Of a stretch of DNA of 64,000 bases, positions 55,617-64,000 are shown in pieces (the stretch's first letter is position 1; each line of letters begins with the position of its first letter). Source of the stretch: Euborellia annulipes (lineage: Eukaryota > Arthropoda > Insecta > Dermaptera > Anisolabididae); contig JAKCPI010013917.1 of NCBI GenBank assembly GCA_023213315.1, positions 1 to 64,000 of the forward strand, read 5' to 3'. The position numbers were made by a program, and so were the translations under genes. A model generated the notes under the pieces. That model had not been told where the DNA came from. It did no database searches and saw only the letters and a program-made list of their open reading frames with translations.

Positions 55617-57160
55617 TAATAAATTATATTTAAATTAAATTAAATCATCATCTTGTAAAAGATTATTATTATTTTCGCTGGGGACCAACCTGAAGTCTGC
55701 ATATAATATAAATAGTGTTAATTGAATCCCTGACAATAACATAATCTCTGATCCATCAAACGTTTTTTAACGCTTTCTTATTCATTCGCTTAAACTTCAA
55801 CAGCCATATTATTTTCAACTTTATCAGGTCTCTTGTCTTTTGAACTCATCCACGCTATTATCTTGTATTAAAAGTATCCAATGAAACTTCACTAATTATA
55901 ATTTGGGAATTAATCTAAATCTTCGGTTATAAAATTGATCGAACATCCATTTGGCCGATTCTAGACCCCCTTCATTCGAATGCGTCCAATTAGTTTGAAT
56001 TGATTATGAAGTGGTATTTGGTGTTGGTGGCGATCAACCGAGGGTTTCAGGTGGTTGCAATTAATCAGCGACAGCCGGCTGTCTGTCTATCTGTTCAATC
56101 ACATGTCCTACTGTCCTAACGCGTTAATTATGCCCTATGGAATGGCCCTTCTGCCCTAAAACGACAAACTCGTCCTAGCTAACAATCTCCACCCCCCAAA
56201 CGAGTACTCTACCATGTCCAAATGAAAAACATTGCAGTTCCAAGATTTATTTTCCGGGTGAAAAGTCAAAGAATTTTATTATAATTTGAATATAAAAACT
56301 TTTTACAAAATTTACATGCGCTGATTTACCAGGTACACCATCCATTCTTAAGTTATAAGATAATTTGGAGATAGAGTAAGGTTATATAGGAATTTTGAAT
56401 GTTCACAGTCAAATTGGTTTAGTTTTATAAAAAATTAGTAAATTAATTTTTGAATTTGTTCTTACAGGTTCATAAAGAAAAAAATATAATCTTAAATTAT
56501 GATTAGTGCTAAATATTTAACTTTATTAGGATGTTTATCTATAACAACGAAGAGTCCGTCTGTCCGTCCGGTATTAAGCTCCGTTTGACCAACTTCCTGT
56601 TAGAATTTTGAAATTAAATTTTGGGGATATAAAAATAATAATAATTCATTGTGGAAATAAAGATTTCCTATTAATTTCAAACTCTTGAAATTTTTTAAAG
56701 ATTTATCTTCTTACTAAAACCATATCTTACTTACAAGGAATGCGAATAATACCAAATCTCCATTTTCCATTATTTATTTGAGTTATAATTCTTCTAATGT
56801 CTAGTATTACTATTAATAATTATCCTATAAATTTAACCTAAGGTAAGTCGTTGGTGCTATCTTAGTCTGGCTATCTTTTGGAATATCTCAGATCCTTATT
56901 TATTTTCGAGAATCTAAAAAAAAGGAGACACATTTTAATTTATTATTAATATTTCAAAGAAACCCATAAATATTGTGAATAGGATTTGAATCTTAGCATT
57001 ATATTAAGAGGCGTTACAAAGCTATACTATTACTGATTGATTTCAATTCATCTTACATTAGAGACTTCTTATAGACATTTTCCCTACATGTATACCTATG
57101 TAGGTAAGCTTCAACTTTATTTAATTCAAGAGAATGAGAAAGAACAAATCATTAAAAGTT
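55617..57160. other. Intron sequence with GC-balanced island
   Basis: 55,930-56,240 is a balanced, single-copy-looking island (gacagccggctgtctgtcta, ttaatcagcg, acgcgttaatt). 56,540-56,600 (aacgaagagtccgtctgtcc) looks like another dispersed repeat of the PalX style. No gene. Confidence 0.4.
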
Positions 57161-57173
57161 ACCTAGCTTTGTT

Positions 57174-57411
57174 TTTTTTTTTTTTTTTAAACATTCACAC
57201 TTTTTTTCTCATTCACACTCACACTCACACACACATTCACACAGTCTTTTCGGCAACTCAGGCCTTTTAAGACTTTAGACGATAACCGTTGTAATTAATA
57301 TATATATTGGGGGTTCAGGCATTTCTATTTAAGTCATCTGGTATCCAAATGGCTTAAATAAAATCATCGGACTGCCTGGGTCCGAACCCGCGACGTTTGG
57401 TGTAGGAGGTA
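57174..57411 (-). mobile_element. SINE-A copy, 5'-truncated, perfect target duplication
   Basis: Identical flanks acctagctttgtt at 57,161-57,173 and 57,412-57,424. On the minus strand the copy starts inside the A box and runs to the A tail, a normal outcome of incomplete reverse transcription. Confidence 0.9.
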
Positions 57412-57424
57412 ACCTAGCTTTGTT

Positions 57425-58009
57425 AAATTTAGCTGGAGAGTTCTACATTGTTGGTACGAGTATTTTATAAATATATTCTAAATTTCTAAATTTTTCTTAT
57501 AATAATGTATTAATGAAATATAAAGCCATATGAAATATTATTATAATATTAATATTATTTCATTAACATATAGTCTATGTATATGCATTCATTAGCATAA
57601 CAAAAGATGTGGTCTAATATTCAATACGTTTTCTATTGTGTAAATCATATTACTCTGTCATAATATTTTTATTTAAATATGCTCATAATTCTGTTTATTA
57701 ATTAGTGATTCTAATAATATAGACAACATAGTCTTTTTTCATAACTCTTTCGCTAGTTTATTTTGTAATGACTGTTTTTACTTTCTCTTATATAGGCCTA
57801 CTTTATGTTATTGCGATCATGGGAAAAGTTTTATGTGAGATAAAGATGGAAGTACATGTTTTGAAGCCCCCTGAGTCCAAAAAAGCGAGTCCCGTCTGTG
57901 AACTAAATATTATATATTAGTAGTTGTGGGAAAAATTTTATTTACTTGTGAGTGGAGATTTGTTGAGTTAGAGTCCTTTTGTACTTTCTCTTTCCTATAT
58001 TTCTTTGTT
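57425..58009. other. AT-rich intron sequence with decayed PalX
   Basis: 57,775-57,990 keeps PalX phrases (tactttctcttatataggcc; acatgttttgaagccccctg) but is heavily decayed. Confidence 0.45.
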
Positions 58010-58082
58010 TTGTTTGTTTTTCTTTGAACCTAGCCACCCCTTGTGTCTCTAAGCTAGGCGTTAATAAATTTATTTTAATTTT
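58010..58082 (+). mobile_element. LINE 3' tail, second copy
   Basis: gaacctagccacc, cttgtgtctctaagctaggc then gttaataaatttatttt match the extreme 3' end of the LINE at 5,245-5,950. Only about 70 bp inserted. Confidence 0.65.
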
Positions 58083-59183
58083 ATCCCTGAGGTCAGATTT
58101 GTAGGATCAAGACGAAAAATATTTTTTATAGTCCTACATTTTTGAAAGATATAAATGACAGTTTTTGTTCTACATGGCATACGATAATAGGGACATCTAA
58201 ACTCTTTGTTCTCAAAATAAATAAACAAATAAATTACTTTAAATATAATTACTTAAAATAACTATTATTATTTCCATGAAATGATCTTATCAAGGCCGAA
58301 ACAATTGATTCAACCTCAAATTCCCATATTCCACATAATTATGTTTTTAAAAAAATATTTTTACCTAATTGACAATTTATTCAAAATTAATAAATTTATT
58401 TCCTTCCCTCATTAAGTATAAACAACGTTTCGTGTTTGAGTCTTTATTTCTTTCTCTTTCAAATTACTAATTATACATAACAAACATAATACACTTCAAT
58501 TAAACTCTTTTATAACTTAATTATAATTAATTTTAAAAAGACTCCCTTTTTCCCATTTTTAAAATTTTAATCTTTTTCAATGATCTCTCTGTGAGTTTAC
58601 ATTCAGAAGTGAGAAAAAATATTTTTTTTTTGTTTATTTTAAATTAAACAATTATGAATTTATAATTAGCCTAAATGCTGATTTCTTCTTGCTATTTTTC
58701 AACTTCCCATTGATATCCCGAGTTCTGGCTTTTATATATAACGCTAAGTCATAAAATCTTTCAGTCTATATAGAATTCATTATACAATCTCAAATTTTAT
58801 GTCCGTAATAAAAATCGTTGAAAACTTCTACCTAAAGGCACACGAGGGCTCTTTGAAGTTGATATACCTTCGAATTTATTTTCTACGTTAAAAAAATTTC
58901 CAAAGAGATTAAAGCTTTCGTAGAAGACTATTTATTGAAAAATAAAATATAAAAAAAGCACTTTAAAAATTTATTTTCAAGTTCACTTGATTAAATATCA
59001 AATTTAATACTACACATTTCCAAATGCTTTTTATTCTAAAATTCAAACTGTGAGAGAGTAGCTATGCTGCGCCTTCATTTAGGCAACCCGCCCGGGCGGA
59101 TTGAGAGTTTGTTAGGATGAATAGTTAGTTTTTAACGTCTTAATTATTACCACTGGGTATCAAGACTTAACGAAACTCAATAT
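58083..59183. other. AT-rich intron sequence
   Basis: 58,288-58,310 (caaggccgaaacaattgat) is a lone GAAAC-motif scrap. 59,065-59,110 is GC-rich (aacccgcccgggcgga). No gene. Confidence 0.4.
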
Positions 59184-59339
59184 TTTATTAATATATCTAT
59201 TGGGGGTCCAGGCATATTTATTTAAGCCATTTAGTATCCAAATGTCTTAAATAAATTCATCGGATTACCTGGGATCCGAACCTGCGACCCTTGGTATAGG
59301 GGCCAGCACACTAGCCACTACACCTAGGCCCGAAGGCCT
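59184..59339 (-). mobile_element. SINE-A copy without 3' tail
   Basis: Minus-strand head, B box (inverse of ggttcggatccc) and hairpin, ending at tggacccccaata; core and tail are missing. Flanks ctcaatat at 59,176-59,183 and 59,340-59,347 may be a short target duplication. Confidence 0.65.
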
Positions 59340-59715
59340 CTCAATATGGTAATTGATCAAGAAGAATACTAATGATTTTTAATTTAATTATATACTGGTC
59401 TATACTAAAAACTTTAAATATTTACCGCTCATTGCAAATCGATTTAATCCTCCTTTCAATAGATTTTTACAATCTAAACCTATAAATTTGCCAAGTAATC
59501 GTAGAGTGGTTTTAAACAAATAAGAAAATTTAAAAAGCTACACACAAAAAATAAATAAATTTATTAATGATCCAAAGGGATATTAAAATTTTTGCATTCC
59601 TGGAATTCTTATGATCTGAAACGAAATATATATAAAAAAAATTGGTTTGTTAAATTTTTTACGATAATAATACTTTTCCATTATTACTTACATGTTAGTA
59701 CGAAAAAGAAATTTT

Positions 59716-59872
59716 GCTCGTGACCCGTGGCACAGAGAGAAGACACTAGCTTTTCGTGCCGGATTCCCGGGTTCGCTTCCCGTCCCAAGCAAGAAAAATT
59801 TATTTCATTTGAAATAAATAGGGATGGTGTTTAAATGGCATTAAAGACCGAAAAAGAAGTTAAATAAAAAAA
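59716..59872 (+). mobile_element. SINE-B copy with perfect target duplication
   Basis: Head gctcgtgacccgtggcacag, B box cccgggttcgcttcccgtcc, core gtttaaatggcattaaagac then cgaaaaagaa, A tail. Flanks aaaaagaaatttt at 59,703-59,715 and 59,873-59,885 are identical, though the A tail makes the right border approximate. Confidence 0.8.
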
Positions 59873-59885
59873 AAAAAGAAATTTT

Positions 59886-60590
59886 CATACTCATAATGAA
59901 TTTCCTTGTTATTTAATCTCCCCATCACTTGCCTCATTAAAATCCCTCTAACGTTTTATTATTTTAGTTTAATCCTTTAATAAAATTGTTAATATAAATT
60001 ATATATAACGTAATAAAATTTCTGAAATGAAAAGATTTGTAGCCAAAGTCAAAAACTTTTATTCTGATTTTATTAATCATAATTTTTCCCTTAACTTATA
60101 CCACTTTATTTTATACAGAAAACTTGGAAAATTCTGAGTTTCTTATTAGTATAAAACCCCAAAGAGGGCGGAAAATTTTCTTTCTCTTTCAATAAAAAAG
60201 CATAAACATCCTGAGTATTATAAATTATCTAATATTACAAGGAATTAAATGGAATTTTTGACCAGAAAAAGAATTTAAATTAAACTTTAATAACCTAAAG
60301 GATTAATCACACTCTAAATGCCTATTAAATATAAACTCAGAGTATATACGGTATAATTACACTTAATTTCTAATCGCAAAGCCATTATTATTTGTTTATA
60401 TTATATTTACTTTATTTTAAGGCATTAGAGGAACGATTTTTTTTTTCCTTAAATTATTTCCCTACTGATGTGTTTAAATCCCGAAACCTGTGCAAATCAA
60501 ATAAATATTTAAACAACGTCGACGGAGGACAATCGGCGCTAAGAAATAAGGGCAAAAAGTGCAAGAGAAGGAGAGGAAGGAGAAGAGCCG
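59886..60590. other. AT-rich end of intron 1
   Basis: 60,475-60,540 (taaatcccgaaacctgtgca ... aataaatatttaaacaacgt) resembles a foldback arm. No gene. Confidence 0.4.
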
Positions 60591-60790
60591 GTTGAGGAGA
60601 GGAGAACGGCCTTGCCCCTCCCCTCCAAGGACGTTATCGTCAAGGCCATGCGGTGCTTGAACTGGTGGTGCGCTCTCGTGGAGCGTCGCCAAACTGTCTG
60701 GCATCGCGACGTCGCTAGAGATTCGCTTTCTAGACACCAGGATGCGTGGGTGTCTCTGCCCGCATGCACCCTTTCTGAAGGGGTTGATTT
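60591..60790. promoter_or_regulatory. GC-rich block 250 bp before exon 2
   Basis: GC-rich and CpG-containing (gcatcgcgacgtcgctagag) in a very AT-rich setting. Open frames exist on both strands (60,612-60,875 +; 60,474-60,737 -) but neither shows a family signature. It may be an alternative promoter or a conserved splicing or regulatory element for exon 2. Confidence 0.3.
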
Positions 60791-61043
60791 TTTTTTTGCA
60801 ATGCGGAAAAAATTAGATCACACCAAAAGTGTGTCAAGTGTCTTGTCGAATTATATAAGACATTTCTTAACTTAGAAGATTTTTTTCTTTATTTATTTAT
60901 TTATTTATTTTTTCATTTTAATAATTTTAATGTTTGTTCTATGTGAATATAAAGGCTGTGATGTTTTTTTTAAAATATCAGGTTGGTTTAATTTAAGTTT
61001 TTTTTTTTTATTAGTGAATAATTTTCTTTTTTCTTTTTTGCAG

Positions 61044-61106
61044 CTCTCCGAGCTCGAGCTCCGAGTTGTCGAAGCTGAAACACGAGCTGATGAAGCTGAA
61101 CATAAG
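61044..61106 (+). CDS. MAX-1/PLEKHH-like protein, coding exon 2
   Basis: The exon has 21 codons, bounded by a long T-rich tract with TTTTTTGCAG and by AAG|GTAAAA; both boundaries are phase 0. It encodes a strongly heptad-patterned helix, ELELRVVEAETRADEAE, matching the PLEKHH/MAX-1 N-terminal coiled coil (LExxxxxAExxAExA). Codon use (GAG, CTC, CGA, GTC) is richer in G/C than the surrounding intron, as expected for a conserved exon. Because it is a multiple of three in phase 0, it could be a cassette exon. A generic coiled coil from another family is the main alternative; the three-exon match makes this less likely. Confidence 0.8.
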
Positions 61107-61199
61107 GTAAAAAAAAATTTCTTTTTGCCGATACATAAAATTGAATTTGGTGCCAATTCTACGGTCTTGCAACTCCCGCACACGAAAAACATATTTAGG

Positions 61200-61640
61200 C
61201 TGAACAGGGGTGGGATACTAAGCAAAGCAAAAACATGGGCAATTAGATTTAAAGCGAACATTTTCGAGGTAGATAGTCGTCGGGGCCGGTCAAGTATCGG
61301 CCCTTTTGATTGGCGCCGCCTGGTTGCTAGGCAACCCGTGTCATTCCCTTCTCATTGATTTTTGTCGGGGGCGGAGGGGCCCCCCACCCTAAAAGGGGGC
61401 TCCGTGGTGGGGCGGAGGGGTTCTCCCAAAGCGTGGCTTTCGCCTTCCTAACAGAAAATAGGCGCCGCCGCCGACTTGGCACGCGGTTTGTGTCACTCTT
61501 CCATGTTTCTATTTATGATTTTTTCTATGGACCAATTAACGAATTATTTAAACTCCAGTTACGCGTGACGGCCTACACAGAATGGCCAGGTGATAACGAA
61601 CTGCAAATTACCGGCTGCTTTGTTTTAATGGCAAGCAGGT
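61200..61640 (+). promoter_or_regulatory. Candidate internal promoter and first exon in intron 2
   Basis: About 440 bp, GC-rich, with ggtcaagtatcggccctttt, attggcgccgcc, ggggcggaggggttc and gccgccgccgac. It ends gttttaatggcaagcaggtaagag, a near-consensus donor (CAG|GTAAGAG at 61,637/61,638). That would suit an alternative first exon splicing to exon 3. A 95-codon frame covers 61,355-61,642 but its translation looks like GC-rich noncoding sequence. Confidence 0.35.
61322..61336. promoter_or_regulatory. X-box-like palindrome (possible RFX site)
   Basis: ggttgctaggcaacc is a perfect inverted repeat with RFX half sites gttgc/gcaac, inside the GC-rich block of intron 2. It is independent of the PalX copies. 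Confidence 0.4.
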
Positions 61641-62058
61641 AAGAGAGTTTATCCTATACTTGGATCTTATTTAGAATAGATTTTAAATACAAATTTAATA
61701 ATAATTTTGCTTGATAATAATGGAGATTTTGAAAGAGAGACAAATACCCGACCTGGGTCGAATCTGCTTCCCTGCCCTGACCATCCCCGACATGTTGGCC
61801 CGTCATGTCTGCCATGTTTGGTGTTTACGATAACAACACACATACATATACATACAAAAACACATGGACAAAGGGCAACATGGGATCTCGAATGACTCAT
61901 TCGCCACCCTAATAATTATCTTTCTTAAGATCGATAATAATCTTCAATAAGTCAAATTGCCTAAACCTGTTGACGTTTGTATCATATATTATTATTTTTT
62001 ATTTAATATGCTTAAAAACCTATAAAACGAGAGCAATTCGGACAAGGTCATTTGATAT

Positions 62059-62262
62059 TTAAAAGAAAATTAGTCGGTCGGGGCGACGACGACGACGACT
62101 AGGACGACGATGGGGTGCCAAGCAACCCCTTCTATCGACCCGGCAGGCGCACATATCGACTGCACGTCTCTCCATCTCCGACACCACGCGGCCAATCAAG
62201 TCCGTCTTGATATATGATCCTTTGGCCATCTCCTTAAGCCCCTTCTCAAATGAGTCCTCCAT
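62059..62262 (-). other. Antisense open frame, unassigned
   Basis: 67 codons on the minus strand: MEDSFEKGLKEMAKGSYIKT then DLIGRVVSEMERRAVDMCAC, with high third-position variety and few AT-type codons, followed by an arginine-rich tract from a (CGT)n repeat. The first 45 residues look protein-like and could form a helix. No promoter, acceptor site or known domain is evident. Could be a nested gene's exon or chance. Confidence 0.2.
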
Positions 62263-62620
62263 CTCTTACAATATTTGACAACCATTCATCACTTTATTTT
62301 TTTTTTCTTTCTTTCTTTTTTATGAGACATTTCAAGATTGCCAACTTTGAATTTTAAGTTATTTTGATGATAAACTAAGTTATTTAATTAGGAAATATTT
62401 TAGAGATACTTGAGAGTTCCTCTCTAATTTGCGAGTGTGCAATTCATTCTATACCACCTCAATTATTAAGTTTAAATTAGTAAATTCCGAGAGAAATTCA
62501 CATTTGATTAAATTTTACTAACTTCTCTGAGCATTTAGATTAATGAGATAATTTTCATTTCCACGCAGATGTTGGCTGCTAAAATGACACCTGTCTGACG
62601 ATGGATATTTTAATTTTTAG

Positions 62621-62734
62621 GTTCGGATGATGGAGCAGCGGTTCGGCCCTGGTGAATGGACCGCGTCGGACCCTGAGCACTCCAAGGAGAAGCAAACTGT
62701 CATCAACAAATTGGAGACCCAGGTTGAAGAGCAG
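62621..62734 (+). CDS. MAX-1/PLEKHH-like protein, coding exon 3
   Basis: The exon has 38 codons from TTTTTAG|GTTCGG to GAGCAG|GTACTT, phase 0 at both ends. It encodes VRMMEQRFGPGEWTASD, an acidic/polar spacer, then KQTVINKLETQVEEQ. PLEKHH1/2 have the same arrangement: a VMExK block ending the first helix, a variable spacer, and a second helix of the form DxxIxxLExQLEEQ followed by KxxRxxEAKxxxEKAAKIKEWV. The latter should be at the start of the next exon beyond the window. The FGPGEW spacer is not in the vertebrate pattern as I remember it and may be an arthropod feature. The PH, MyTH4 and FERM domains are not in this window. Confidence 0.82.
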
Positions 62735-64000
62735 GTACTTTATCGTCTTGCATGCAATCTAATCCGACTTCCGTCCTAATTCCATTTACATAACCTCAAT
62801 CCTTCATTAAAACTTGCTTTTAGCGAGGAATACTATTCTCGAACCTTAGTATTCCTTCGTTAATTCTTTTAGTGAAATAAACTTATAAAAAAAGGGTGGG
62901 TTTGATTAATTATAATAATTATTTTTATTTCTAAAACAATCTCTACTTTCAGTGTTTTTATTAAAAAAATTTCTTTTTATTAATATTTAATTTTTTAAAT
63001 CTTAAGGGTCTTTAAAGAATAGAGTTGAAAAAGAAAATAATAATTTTTTAATGGATTGGCTCAATTATGATAATACATAATAATACTTAGGATCAATTGG
63101 TTTAATTTTTAAGTGACAAAATAAGTGATCTAAATGAAATTAGTGCTAATTTGAGAAAAAATTAACTTTTTTTTTTTTTGATGATTTTTTTAAAAATATT
63201 TTAGCGATAAAAAAAGATAAATATTTTCCTAGATAATTTTCGGGTTATAATATTAAAAAAAAAACTCTCGAGTCAATGAAATTTTAATTTCATTAGTATA
63301 TTAGGCGGATGCTAGATGTTGTGCTTATTGGGCCAGGAAAGGGAAAGCGTGAAGGTCCTGGTTCGACTCCAAGGGTGGAATTTTGCCCAATCTTAAGCAC
63401 AAACATATCTCGCAAATTTGCTATCTTAAACGATATTTTGACTGTCTATTTGAGCATTGGTTGAAAAATTCCATCTTTTTCAAACAAGGCTCTCTACCTA
63501 GTTGAAAAAAAATTATTACTGCAAGATTAATTTACAAATAAGATGGATTGTTTTTTTTTTTTTCTATAAACATACTAAAGAGAGATAATAAATACTAGCC
63601 TTGATTATGGGATGAAGTATATCTTCTCCCATATTGCGTTTAGGTGCCAGGTCACGGTGCATTTGACAACATAAATCTTTAATATTCATATTTTAAAAAA
63701 GAAGAAATTATTTAAAATTATTAATGAAAACTCACCAGGACTGTCTTGGTAATTAGTTTAATTAATTATTAATTAATATTATATAGAGATTTATTAATTC
63801 GACCTATCCCTTCTACTATTTAAAACTATGGCAAATGGCTAAGCCGGATAAGCTGAGAATTACGGGTCTGAAGTTTGAACAACTCGGGTTTGAGACCAGC
63901 AAGCCGCAAATAATTCCTCATAACATTCATCCCATGTATGAAATGACACCCACAATGAACAAAAGTTTTGAATACAGTATTATTCTAATAAATGAATAAA
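62735..64000 (+). other. Intron 3, continues beyond window
   Basis: Starts GTACTT. AT-rich, with two tRNA-like pieces: 63,319-63,402 (B-box-like ctggttcgactccaa between inverted arms ttgtgcttattgggc and gcccaatcttaagcacaa) and 63,836-63,912 (ggctaagccggataagctg ... aactcgggtttgagaccag). These look like SINE heads, not tRNA genes. No exon was seen before the end. Confidence 0.6.

Larger units (their letters stand above)
15586..61043 (+). other. Intron 1 of the PLEKHH-like gene, about 45.5 kb
   Basis: Begins GTAAAT and ends with a T-rich tract and TTTTTTGCAG. Both flanking exons are phase 0, so skipping or adding phase-0 exons would keep the frame. The intron is filled by SINEs, MITEs, PalX copies and foldbacks, and is punctuated by GC-balanced islands. 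I found no convincing internal coding exon of the same gene. A nested gene or an alternative first exon cannot be excluded. Confidence 0.65.
61107..62620 (+). other. Intron 2, 1,514 bp
   Basis: GTAAAA ... TTTTTAG. It contains the GC-rich block 61,200-61,640, an antisense open frame at 62,059-62,262, and AT-rich remainder (61,900-62,050 and 62,280-62,600). Confidence 0.75.

Noticed and set aside
57037..57270. 77-codon frame ending HTHTHTHIHT
   Set aside because: Reads through the SINE-A tail; the HT repeat is the GTGTGAATG-type tail in reverse.
7630..59872. True tRNA genes
   Set aside because: A and B boxes are present in many places, but acceptor stems do not close and the sequences continue into shared SINE cores and A tails.
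60612..60875. 87-codon frame as an extra exon of the PLEKHH-like gene
   Set aside because: Does not continue the coiled coil, and exons 1 and 2 already join in phase 0; kept only as a possible regulatory block.

Overview
The window is eukaryotic nuclear DNA. It is very AT-rich, has long introns, ends exons with GT/AG, and is packed with tRNA-derived SINEs, small inverted-repeat DNA transposons, foldback repeats and dead LINE tails. There is no operon structure, Shine-Dalgarno pattern or dense coding. The one protein gene I can support reads as the start of an invertebrate MAX-1/PLEKHH gene. Repeat style (a dispersed repeat with palindromic ends and a gtctgtctgtg stretch, and many TAGGCCTA octamers) reminds me of arthropods, perhaps hemipteran insects. 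That organism guess rests on memory and is weak.

Layout: 1-15,190 is the upstream flank: an unclassified dispersed repeat called PalX here, a composite hAT element (2,400-3,968), a dead LINE 3' end (5,245-5,950), SINEs and a giant foldback (11,350-11,742). A GC-rich promoter-like block sits at 15,195-15,330. A short first coding exon follows at 15,529-15,585. Intron 1 (15,586-61,043, about 45.5 kb) fills most of the window. Exon 2 is 61,044-61,106, exon 3 is 62,621-62,734, and the gene continues past the right edge. All three exons are phase 0 and join into one uninterrupted coiled-coil reading frame.

Intron 1 holds a transposon record. The clearest case is 44,457-48,921: a composite hAT element with a perfect 8-bp target duplication, carrying a SINE that is split by a TA-duplicating inverted-repeat transposon, which itself carries another SINE. 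A LINE tail with a perfect 12-bp duplication lies in the same element. Two SINE families (called A and B) share a central domain although their heads and tails differ. Many foldback repeats share a CTGANGA...GAAACGTC motif like that of Penelope-like element terminal repeats.

Between repeats are islands of GC-balanced single-copy-looking sequence (for example 15,780-16,030, 27,280-27,540, 28,840-29,460, 35,070-35,600, 37,440-37,700, 40,400-40,710, 55,930-56,240). They contrast with the AT-rich background and are the best candidates for intronic enhancers or alternative first exons. Repeat names A, B, PalX, E and F are local labels, not database names.
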